Source of the DNA: a virus
Length of the DNA: 35,821 nt
IMG/VR virus record: IMGVR_UViG_3300021420_000089
Coordinates: 1 to 35,821 of that record
Reading direction: 5' to 3' (one strand)
Below, piece by piece: positions 29,596 through 35,821 of the stretch. The position numbers were made by a program, and so were the translations under genes. The notes beneath the pieces are model-generated. The model was not told the DNA's origin, did not search any database, and worked only from the letters and a program-made list of their open reading frames with translations. How positions within the stretch are numbered: position 1 is the first letter of the stretch; each line of letters starts with the position of its first letter.

Positions 29596-31100
29596 TGGCT
29601 GCAACCACGCTCGAAGAATACCTCGTACACGTGGGGTTCTCTGTTGATCTGTTAGCCCAGGCTCGGTTCATGGAAATGACCGGGGTCATCGGCAAGCGGA
29701 TGATCGGGCTAGGTGCGTTCGCGGTCGAAGCAGCGGCCAAGGTTGCGGCTTCCATCGATGACATGACGGAGAAGTACCGAAGCCTCTACTACCTGTCGGC
29801 TGCAACCAAAGAACCGATCCAGGGACTTCAGGCATTCTCATTCGCAGCGACACAGGTCGGGATGAGCGTCGGGCAGGCCCAAGGCGCGATCTCGCGCTGG
29901 TCCTTGGCGATGCAGTCCATGCCTGGCCTCGACATTCTGATGGAGGGCATGGGGATCAAGCGGGGCATGTCGGTCGGTGAGCAGATCGATGCCCTCGCCG
30001 CCAAGGCCAAATATGCTCTTGATACAAACAACAAAATGTATTTGGCAATCCTTGGGCAGATTTCGTCTCTCACGGGGATCGGGCTGGACGAGCTGCGGCA
30101 GTACGCGGTGTCCCTGCCGGCGCGGCAGAAGGCAGAGCGTGATCTAGCCGAGCGGCAAAAGGAGTTCGGGTTCAACGCGGAGGACGCGGGCAAGAAGTCA
30201 GATCAATTTCAGCAGTCGCTTGGTCGGCTTGGCATGACACTCACCACGCTGAAGGAATCGTGGATGGCCGGACTGATCGAGCCGATAGGTCAGGCCATCG
30301 ATAAGGTGGATGAGTTCGTGCGGGCGCTTAATGCGCTGAAGCCGAGCGAGAAGCAAAAGGACATCCTGAGAGCTGCGGAAGGCTATTTGCCGGGAACACC
30401 TGAGGGTCGCGAACAGCAAAAGCAGGACTTGCACTGGCTGATCAGAACCATCATCGGACCGAAAGCGGAGGCTGGATGGATACGTGCGTTCGGAGGCGAA
30501 GCCACATTTGCGGAGCGTTTTGGTGAGCCGGGCAAGTCAGAGTCCGCAACGTCGGCTGCGGCCTCACGGGTCATGCAGCTTCAGGGCAGGACGGCTGGGC
30601 TGGACGCTGACTTTTCGGCGCGGCTAAATTCGGCGCTTGCCGCGATGCCGCCCGAGCTGGGAGGGTTCAAGGTCGGTTCCGGGTTTCGTACGCACGCTGA
30701 GCAGGCGGCGCTCTATGCGCAGAAGCCGGGCCTTGCGGCACCTCCGTTCCACTCGAAGCACGAGCTGGGCGGGGCGGCCGACATAGAGGGCTCTGAGGCG
30801 GCCAAGGCATGGCTGCACGCTCACGCGGGCGAGTTCGGGCTGCGATTCCCCATGTCCCATGAACCGTGGCACGTAGAGCCAATGGCGGGCTTCCAGGGCA
30901 ACGTTGCGCCGGCAGGGGGCGGATGGACGGGCGGCCCGAGGCAGAATGGCCAGACGTTCAACATCAATACGACAGTAAACGGTGCTGGTTCGGATTCTGG
31001 CCGCACGGCGCTGCTCGTTGAGCAAACGCAGCGATCTTTCTGGTCGGACGTGCTGCGCTATTCTCGCCCGGTTGACTCTCCGACCGGAGGGCCGTCGTGA
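29595..31100 (+). CDS. Tape measure protein with C-terminal VanY/M15-type peptidase domain
   Basis: Codes for 501 residues from ATG 29595 (TGATG overlap; an upstream in-frame GTG is less likely). The N-terminal part is helical and membrane-like (MIGLGAFAVEAAAKVAAS) and leads to a long helical middle (about 50-310), as in tape measures. Residues about 357-431 are an M15 zinc peptidase domain: SGFRTHAEQAALYA, KHELGGAAD with H389 and D396, and EPWHVEP with H426. All three zinc ligands are present, so it can probably cut peptidoglycan cross-links during DNA entry. The protein is short for a tape measure, so the tail should be short. Confidence 0.88.
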   Translation: MAATTLEEYLVHVGFSVDLLAQARFMEMTGVIGKRMIGLGAFAVEAAAKVAASIDDMTEKYRSLYYLSAATKEPIQGLQAFSFAATQVGMSVGQAQGAISRWSLAMQSMPGLDILMEGMGIKRGMSVGEQIDALAAKAKYALDTNNKMYLAILGQISSLTGIGLDELRQYAVSLPARQKAERDLAERQKEFGFNAEDAGKKSDQFQQSLGRLGMTLTTLKESWMAGLIEPIGQAIDKVDEFVRALNALKPSEKQKDILRAAEGYLPGTPEGREQQKQDLHWLIRTIIGPKAEAGWIRAFGGEATFAERFGEPGKSESATSAAASRVMQLQGRTAGLDADFSARLNSALAAMPPELGGFKVGSGFRTHAEQAALYAQKPGLAAPPFHSKHELGGAADIEGSEAAKAWLHAHAGEFGLRFPMSHEPWHVEPMAGFQGNVAPAGGGWTGGPRQNGQTFNINTTVNGAGSDSGRTALLVEQTQRSFWSDVLRYSRPVDSPTGGPS

Positions 31101-31714
31101 GCCTGATCCCTGCCGGCCTATCGGTTCTCGCGGCCTCGATCGACAACCTCATCAATCCGGTGCTGTTCGTGCAGCGGAACATCGGAGGGTTCGTCGCGGA
31201 CGTCACCGTGCGCGAGCACCACATAGACGAACTGGCGATGACGGACCATCCGGTGGAGCAGGGGGCGAACGTCTCGGATCATTCGTACAAACGGCCGGCG
31301 ACGGTGACCATCGAGGCGGCGTGGTCCAATTCGAGTTTCCAGTCTGGTGGTGGTCTGACCTACACCAACGCGATTTATGACCAGTTCCTCTCAATGCAGG
31401 CGGATCGGACCACCTTCAACATCGTGACGGGCAAGCGCCAGTATCAGAACATGCTGGCGGCACGGGTTTCTGTCGTGACGGATGAAAAGACAGAGCAGGC
31501 GCTTTTCATGACGGTTGAATGCAAGGAGATTCTGATCGCGCAGACGCAGATCGTGACCGTCAATTCCTCAAACATGCAAAACCAGCAGCAGGCACCGCCG
31601 ACGCAGGATGGGGCATCCTCAACCGGAGCGCCGCCCACAGGGACGCAGATACAGATCCCGGTAGGATCGAATAATGGGCTACAATCGGGTTCCTTCTCTG
31701 TACCAAGTTCATAA
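31097..31714 (+). CDS. Dit-like baseplate/tail protein
   Basis: Codes for 205 residues from GTG 31097 (GTGA overlap). The conserved core is visible: FVADVTVREHHIDELAMTDHPVEQG (about 34-58), NVSDHSYKRPATVTIEAAWS (about 60-79) and RQYQNMLAARVSVVTD. This is the Dit-like domain of contractile tails, linking tube and baseplate. The C-terminal 40 residues are a Gln/Pro/Gly/Ser-rich tail without obvious fold. The next small gene begins right after its stop. Confidence 0.82.
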   Translation: MSLIPAGLSVLAASIDNLINPVLFVQRNIGGFVADVTVREHHIDELAMTDHPVEQGANVSDHSYKRPATVTIEAAWSNSSFQSGGGLTYTNAIYDQFLSMQADRTTFNIVTGKRQYQNMLAARVSVVTDEKTEQALFMTVECKEILIAQTQIVTVNSSNMQNQQQAPPTQDGASSTGAPPTGTQIQIPVGSNNGLQSGSFSVPSS

Positions 31715-31727
31715 ATGGAGACTTCCT

Positions 31728-31895
31728 ATGACTGTTGCTGAACTCCGCAGGGCACTTGAAGGCGTGCCGGACGACATGCCTGTTCTTCGCCGTGCTAGGG
31801 AATGGGAATCGTGGGCCATACCTGATACTGCCGAGGTTGGCCGCGTAGAGAACGTGAAAGGCGACGGCAAAACGCCAGCATTTTTGATCTCCTGA
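31728..31895 (+). CDS. Very small protein of the baseplate region
   Basis: Codes for 55 residues from ATG 31728, with GGAG seven bases upstream; an in-frame ATG at 31674 lies inside the previous gene. MTVAELRRALEGVPDDMPVL is a common start of small phage proteins of unknown function, followed by an Arg-rich part and an acidic end. No family with a known role. It may be a regulator or a chaperone for a baseplate part; nothing in the sequence decides. Confidence 0.55.
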   Translation: MTVAELRRALEGVPDDMPVLRRAREWESWAIPDTAEVGRVENVKGDGKTPAFLIS

Positions 31896-31901
31896 CGTTT
31901 C

Positions 31902-32237
31902 ATGACCACCATCAACGAGATCCCCACGAAGCCATATGCCAGGACCACGACGATCTCGCTCGCGGGCGTGACATACACGCTGAATTTCTACTACAACAAC
32001 ACGGTCTATGGCGGGGGGCTGCCGAATCCATGCTGGCTGGTGGACATTGAAGATCAGTTCGGGAAAGCGATCCTCACAGCCGTGCCTCTAATCACGGGGG
32101 CTGATCTGCTCTCTCAGTTCGGCTATCTGGGGATCGGCGGGGCGCTATTGTGCCAGAGCGACTTTGATCCGACTGTTGTTCCGTCGTTCACGTCACTTGG
32201 CAGCACCGGGCATCTTTACTTCGCAACGAACCCATGA
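31902..32237 (+). CDS. Baseplate plug protein (Pam3 gp18-like)
   Basis: Codes for 111 residues from ATG 31902, six bases after the previous stop. It is a compact beta protein with the features of the phage baseplate plug family: TTTISLAGVTYTLNFYYNN, CWLVDIEDQFGKAILTAVPL, then TGADLLSQFGYLGIGG. In Pam3-like tails this protein fills the centre of the baseplate next to the hub. Its stop overlaps the hub ATG (ATGA), which fits joint assembly. Confidence 0.75.
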   Translation: MTTINEIPTKPYARTTTISLAGVTYTLNFYYNNTVYGGGLPNPCWLVDIEDQFGKAILTAVPLITGADLLSQFGYLGIGGALLCQSDFDPTVVPSFTSLGSTGHLYFATNP

Positions 32238-33226
32238 GCGATCTTTATCTCCGCAAGATCGGACTCGCAGTTTACAAGTCGAGTTCAAAGCCAGGTCAGC
32301 AAGGACCGGAAGCGCAGCAGGGCGGGCTCGACCTGTCGCAGATGAAGATCCAATTCCGCACCTTCGCTGCGGATGTGGATGCGCCGCCTACCGGGATCAT
32401 CAAGATCTACAATCTCAGTGACACAACGGCCAGAAGCGTGCGAACGGAGTTTCAGAAGGTCACGTTGCAGGCCGGGTACGAGAACGGCCCCTATGGCGTG
32501 ATCTTCCAAGGCTGGATCAAGATGGTGAAGGCCGGTCGCGAGGATGCGATCAACAGTTTCGTGGAGATTTACGCGTCCGATCTCGATCTCGTTTTTCGGT
32601 TCGCAAACCTGGAGCAAACTCTGCGCGCCAGCCAGACGAGCGCACAGGCACAGGCGCAGGCGATCCAGAACTCCGTCCAGGCTAACGGCGGCACGATCAA
32701 TGCGCAGGACATGAACGCTTTGCAGAGCACGGGCGGGACACTGCCGCGCGGCAAGGTGCTCTACGGCATGACGCAGGATCGAATGACCGACCTGGCCAAT
32801 TCGACGGGCACCACGTGGTCAGTGCAGAATGGAGAGATCCGGTTCCGCAAGTTCTCTGACGTCGATCCGGGGCAGGCCGTTGTTCTCACCTCGCAAACCG
32901 GGCTTATAGGCGTTCCGACGCAGGAGCCAGACGGCATTCACTTCACGTGCCTGATCAATCCAAACATCAAAACCGGCGCACGAGTGCGGATCAACAACAA
33001 GAGCATTCTGGCCACGAACATCGTCAACCAGGGTGCGGGGTTTCCGAAATACACGGATTGGCAGAGCAACATCCTGGCGACCACGAACGCGGATGGTATC
33101 TACAAGGTGCTGGTGGTCGAGCACGAGGGGGACATTCGCGGCAATCCGTGGTACTCGCATTGCATCGCGCTGAGCCTCGATGGCAGCGCCGGGTCGACCA
33201 CGGACGCAGGTACGCAAGGGTTCTGA
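32234..33226 (+). CDS. Baseplate hub protein
   Basis: Codes for 330 residues from ATG 32234 (ATGA overlap). Features of the gp27/gpD-like hub family are visible: KIQFRTFAADVDAPPTGIIKIYNLS near residue 37-61, then FVEIYASDLDLVFR, a Gln/Ala-rich helix (SAQAQAQAIQNSVQANGG), and a late VLVVEHEGDIRGNPWYSHCIAL segment typical of tube-like hub domains. It is directly followed by the spike gene, as in most contractile baseplates. Confidence 0.8.
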   Translation: MSDLYLRKIGLAVYKSSSKPGQQGPEAQQGGLDLSQMKIQFRTFAADVDAPPTGIIKIYNLSDTTARSVRTEFQKVTLQAGYENGPYGVIFQGWIKMVKAGREDAINSFVEIYASDLDLVFRFANLEQTLRASQTSAQAQAQAIQNSVQANGGTINAQDMNALQSTGGTLPRGKVLYGMTQDRMTDLANSTGTTWSVQNGEIRFRKFSDVDPGQAVVLTSQTGLIGVPTQEPDGIHFTCLINPNIKTGARVRINNKSILATNIVNQGAGFPKYTDWQSNILATTNADGIYKVLVVEHEGDIRGNPWYSHCIALSLDGSAGSTTDAGTQGF

Positions 33227-33230
33227 ATGA

Positions 33231-33893
33231 ATGGACGCCAGGGAGCGTTTCCACAATCCCCTTGTGCAGATCCGCGCCGCGATCCGGCAAGCGGACGCTG
33301 ATCACTGGTCCTGCCTGCCTGGCATCGTGTCAGGCACGTTCAATGCGGCAAAGCGCATCTGCGATGTGCAGCCAACGCTTCAGGTCAAGATATTCGCGGC
33401 GGATGGTTCTAGCCAGTTGGTCAACATGGCGGTGAGCCCGGACTGCCCGGTTGTGTTTCCTGGCAACAGCAAGGGCTTGCTTACGTTTCCGCTCACTGCC
33501 GGCGATGAGGGGATTCTCGTCTTTGCGGATCGGTGCATTGATGCGTGGTGGCAGAACGGAGGAATCCAGCCGCAGGCAGAGATCCGCATCCATGACCGCT
33601 CGGATGGGTTCTTTATCCCCGGTGTCAATTCAGTGCCAAACGTGGCACCAAGCATCAGCACGAGCACGTGCCAGTTCCGCAGCTTCGATGGGACGACATA
33701 CTTCGAGATCGCGAACGGTCAGATCATCAACATCGTGGCACCGGGAGGAATAAACCTCACGGGAAGTCTGCATGTTAGCGGCGACGTGATAGCCGGATTC
33801 GGCGGCGCGGATCAGGTCAATGTACGGACGCACAAGCACACTGGCGTCACGGCCGGCGGCGCTCAAACCAGCTCTCCGGTGGCAGGAACCTAA
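33231..33893 (+). CDS. Baseplate spike protein (Gp138/gpV-like) with HxH tip motif
   Basis: Codes for 220 residues from ATG 33231; an ATG at 33227 is in another frame. The OB-fold half matches Gp138_N: MDARERFHNPLVQIRAAI, FNAAKRICDVQPTLQVKI, PVVFPGNSKGLLTFPL and GDEGILVFADRCIDAWWQNG. The C-terminal half is a short beta-helix (TYFEIANGQIINIVAPGGINL, then GSLHVSGDVIAGF) that ends with VRTHKHTGV. The H-x-H pair binds iron at the tip of such spikes. This is the membrane-piercing point of the tail. Confidence 0.88.
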   Translation: MDARERFHNPLVQIRAAIRQADADHWSCLPGIVSGTFNAAKRICDVQPTLQVKIFAADGSSQLVNMAVSPDCPVVFPGNSKGLLTFPLTAGDEGILVFADRCIDAWWQNGGIQPQAEIRIHDRSDGFFIPGVNSVPNVAPSISTSTCQFRSFDGTTYFEIANGQIINIVAPGGINLTGSLHVSGDVIAGFGGADQVNVRTHKHTGVTAGGAQTSSPVAGT

Positions 33894-35240
33894 ATGGTCG
33901 CTCAGTGCAGCAATTGCTTCTTCGTGCGCGGGAGCACAGGCAGCTTCACCTGTAACCGGAACTCGCCCACGAGCCTGTCGAACGATCTTTCAACCGAGCA
34001 GGCGTCATGGCTTCCGGTTGATGACACGCAATGGTGCGGGAATTACTCGGCGACGGATCCAGGCGTCTATACGCCAGGCGTACCGCAGCCTCCCGGCGGA
34101 CAGTGCTCCAATTGCTTCTTTGCTCGCGGGACTTCGGGGAATCTCACTTGCCAGCGCATCGCTCCAGAATCCTACTCGGTAGAGGCAACAGATTCATCAA
34201 CGAGATCGGAGTGGATCAAGGTCCATGACGCGGATTGGTGCGGAGCCTATGCGGCAGTAGACCCGGCTGTTTTCAGGGGAACCGGCCTCACTCTCCTAAC
34301 CGCCAACACGACATTCTATGTTGATCCGGTCGCGGGTAATGACACCAACAACGGTCTCACTAGCGGGACGGCTTGGCAGCATCTTCAGTACGCCATCAAC
34401 TACCTTACAAAAAATTATTATCAATTCTTCTGCGCCACAGCGATCATTGTCGCTGATGGAACGCTGGCGGAAAGTGTCACTCTTAACGCGATGCCGGGGT
34501 ACAATTTTTCGCTCGCGATCACCGGGGACATAGCGGCTCAAGCTAACTGCATCATCAAGCCATCGAGTGGTGCGCCTATCACGGCCTCCGGGTTCAACGG
34601 AAGTCTCAGCATATACGGCTTCACATTGGACGGGACCGTATCCGGCAGCACATGTTTGAGCGCATCCGGGTCAACCGTGACCCTCGGCTACTTGAATTTC
34701 AATCTTGCCAATGGCCAGGGCGGCATATCCGCACAGAATTATGCGAACGTCAGCCTTGGTGCCGGAATTGATAGTTGCAATGTCAACGGCTCCCTGCCGA
34801 GCTACTTTGCTCAGTATAGTGGCTTCTCACAATTGACGATCGGCCCTGTGGCGCTCACGTTCACCGGGTCGCCTGTGTTTAGTGGTGATTTTCTATTAGG
34901 AAGCAGTTGGTCCAATTGCACCATGCTTGCGACCTTTGATGCCAGCGCGGCGACAGTCACGGGACCGCAGCTAAACTTGAAACAATACGCCAACTTCACT
35001 GACGCCTCTGGAAACAACACATCTTCTTATATTCCTGGCAGTGGTATTTTCATTGATTCGACGTCCAGTTACACGACGGGTGCCGGTCCGGCTTTCGGCA
35101 TTCAGCAGAGCGCTGGTGCTCCATCTTCAACAAATATTCCCATTCCTGGCACGACGGTGGTCATCTCGGACACCGTGAACAACACGATTGGTCTTTATGC
35201 CAATATCGGCGGATCGATCAAAAAGGTGCTCCTGACATGA
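33894..35240 (+). CDS. Baseplate appendage: two HiPIP-like four-Cys modules followed by a beta-helix-like body
   Basis: Codes for 448 residues, starting immediately after the spike stop. Two tandem modules open the protein. The first has C5, C8, C20 and C48 (QCSNCFF..., then QWCGNY); the second has C71, C74, C86 and C116 (QCSNCFFARG, then DWCGAY). Spacing and the final W-C-x-x-[Y/F] are like high-potential iron-sulfur proteins, which bind [4Fe-4S]; zinc is an alternative. From about 145 the body is a beta-helix-like spike with the shared VDPVAGNDTNNGLTSGTAW unit also seen in the product at 24087. The C-terminus is Ser/Gly/Ile-rich. Function is probably receptor or surface binding. It sits between spike and wedge genes, an unusual place for a fibre. 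Confidence 0.7.
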   Translation: MVAQCSNCFFVRGSTGSFTCNRNSPTSLSNDLSTEQASWLPVDDTQWCGNYSATDPGVYTPGVPQPPGGQCSNCFFARGTSGNLTCQRIAPESYSVEATDSSTRSEWIKVHDADWCGAYAAVDPAVFRGTGLTLLTANTTFYVDPVAGNDTNNGLTSGTAWQHLQYAINYLTKNYYQFFCATAIIVADGTLAESVTLNAMPGYNFSLAITGDIAAQANCIIKPSSGAPITASGFNGSLSIYGFTLDGTVSGSTCLSASGSTVTLGYLNFNLANGQGGISAQNYANVSLGAGIDSCNVNGSLPSYFAQYSGFSQLTIGPVALTFTGSPVFSGDFLLGSSWSNCTMLATFDASAATVTGPQLNLKQYANFTDASGNNTSSYIPGSGIFIDSTSSYTTGAGPAFGIQQSAGAPSSTNIPIPGTTVVISDTVNNTIGLYANIGGSIKKVLLT

Positions 35241-35605
35241 GAGTGCGAACCCAGGATGCGAATGGCGACATGCTGTTCGGACTTTCGACAGCCGACTTCC
35301 TGGTCAACTCAAGCGCATGCGTGCGGCAGCTTGTGCTGACCACCTTGCGGCTGATGCAGGGCGAGTGGTTTCTCGATGTGACTGCCGGCGTGCCGTATGC
35401 GACGGAGGTGATCGGAACTGGCACCAAGTCGCTCTACGATCTCGTGATCCGACAGGCGATCCTTGGCGTGCCGGGGGTCACGGAGCTGATCAATTACTCC
35501 AGCCAGTTCACTCCGCAGACACGACAGCTCGTCATTCCGCCTAGCGTGCTGATCCAAACGCAGTATAGTCAGGAACCGATTCCCTTAGGGCCAGTGACGA
35601 TCTGA
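35237..35605 (+). CDS. Baseplate wedge protein, gp25-like / DUF2634-like
   Basis: Codes for 122 residues from ATG 35237 (ATGA overlap). The compact alpha/beta pattern of the gp25/W family is visible: LVLTTLRLMQGEWFLDVTAG near residue 31-50, then GVPYATEVIGTG, VIRQAILGVPGVTELINYSS, and a strand tail. These proteins connect the baseplate to the sheath. Its stop overlaps the next gene's ATG (TGATG). Confidence 0.82.
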   Translation: MRVRTQDANGDMLFGLSTADFLVNSSACVRQLVLTTLRLMQGEWFLDVTAGVPYATEVIGTGTKSLYDLVIRQAILGVPGVTELINYSSQFTPQTRQLVIPPSVLIQTQYSQEPIPLGPVTI

Positions 35606-35821
35606 TGACGAGTCTCGCGGTCCAAATCACGCCTCAAGGTCCGGTCGCGCCAACGTTCGCGCAGATCCTCGCCTCCCTTCAGGCGTCCTATTCCTCGATC
35701 TACGGCAGCGATGTTAATTTCGGACCTGGCACTCAGGATGGAGCATGGATTGCAGAGATTGCGACCGCGATCAATGACTGCAACAATTCTTTGATCGCGG
35801 TCTACAATTCGTTCTCCCCGC
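35605..35821 (+). CDS. Baseplate J-like protein, 3' end outside the window
   Basis: ATG 35605 (TGATG overlap) opens a frame that runs off the window edge after 72 codons. The N-terminus has the family pattern: QILASLQASYSSIYGSDVNF, then GTQDGAWIAEIATAINDCNN and a VYNSFSP end, typical of the start of baseplate J (gp47/Mu-like) wedge proteins. It is in the expected place after the gp25-like gene. Confidence 0.8.
   Translation, partial: MTSLAVQITPQGPVAPTFAQILASLQASYSSIYGSDVNFGPGTQDGAWIAEIATAINDCNNSLIAVYNSFSP

Noticed and set aside
1-35821. CRISPR array, tRNA, rRNA, insertion sequence or attachment site
   Set aside because: No spaced direct repeats, cloverleaf, transposase gene or integrase with flanking repeats was seen on reading through the window.

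Overview
The window is a run of tailed-phage virion genes. Every gene I accept is on the + strand. Neighbouring genes mostly overlap by 1-4 bases (ATGA, GTGA or TGATG junctions) or sit a few bases apart, so long stretches look like one translationally coupled late operon. A contractile sheath (DUF3383), a tail tube (DUF3277) and a compact Pam3-like baseplate make it a myovirus or a prophage of one. There is no integrase, lysogeny repressor, replication gene, tRNA, rRNA or clearly bacterial gene, so I cannot tell a free phage from a prophage. High GC, frequent GTG starts and a GcrA/SANT-like helix-turn-helix would fit an alphaproteobacterial host; that is inference only.

Layout. 1-950: four small genes, the first cut by the window edge. 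934-2292: terminase large subunit. 2325-2918: free-standing HNH endonuclease. 2918-5404: DUF1073-type portal with a C-terminal pyrophosphatase-like (InPase) extension. 5382-6781: six very small genes, three encoding membrane proteins and one a zinc ribbon. 6778-7716: Mu F-like minor head protein. 7725-11126: an accessory block inside the head module, made of a three-domain DNA-binding regulator, two related secreted proteins, and an O-antigen-ligase-like membrane protein with an apparent frameshift plus a small partner. 11123-14448: DUF2213 protease/scaffold-like protein, decoration protein and DUF2184 major capsid protein. 14477-18338: capsid-associated, connector and tail-completion genes with more small membrane proteins. 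18404-26141: fibre and appendage island, in which three consecutive genes carry Sec signal peptides. 26141-29595: neck/tail terminator, sheath, tube, and a tail assembly chaperone with a canonical -1 frameshift signal. 29595-35821: tape measure with an M15 peptidase domain, Dit-like protein, baseplate plug, hub, spike, a Cys-rich beta-helix appendage, a gp25-like wedge protein and the start of baseplate J.

How it works together. Terminase and portal package DNA into a capsid built from the DUF2184 and decoration proteins with the DUF2213 protein's help. DUF4054, gp10-like and neck proteins join head to tail. The sheath/tube tail is measured by a short tape measure that can also cut peptidoglycan. 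The baseplate ends in an HxH-tipped spike.

Most unusual: (i) the accessory block inside the head module that pairs a regulator with surface-polysaccharide and secreted proteins; (ii) five Sec signal-peptide proteins inside a virion operon, among them a 1023-residue fibre with an S74 chaperone end and a seven-repeat propeller; (iii) tandem HiPIP-like four-cysteine modules on a baseplate appendage; (iv) the same ERFVGR motif at residues 20-25 of both the decoration and the major capsid protein. No stretch over 300 bases lacks a gene; the longest gaps are about 60-70 bases (8472-8540, 15149-15208, 18339-18403).
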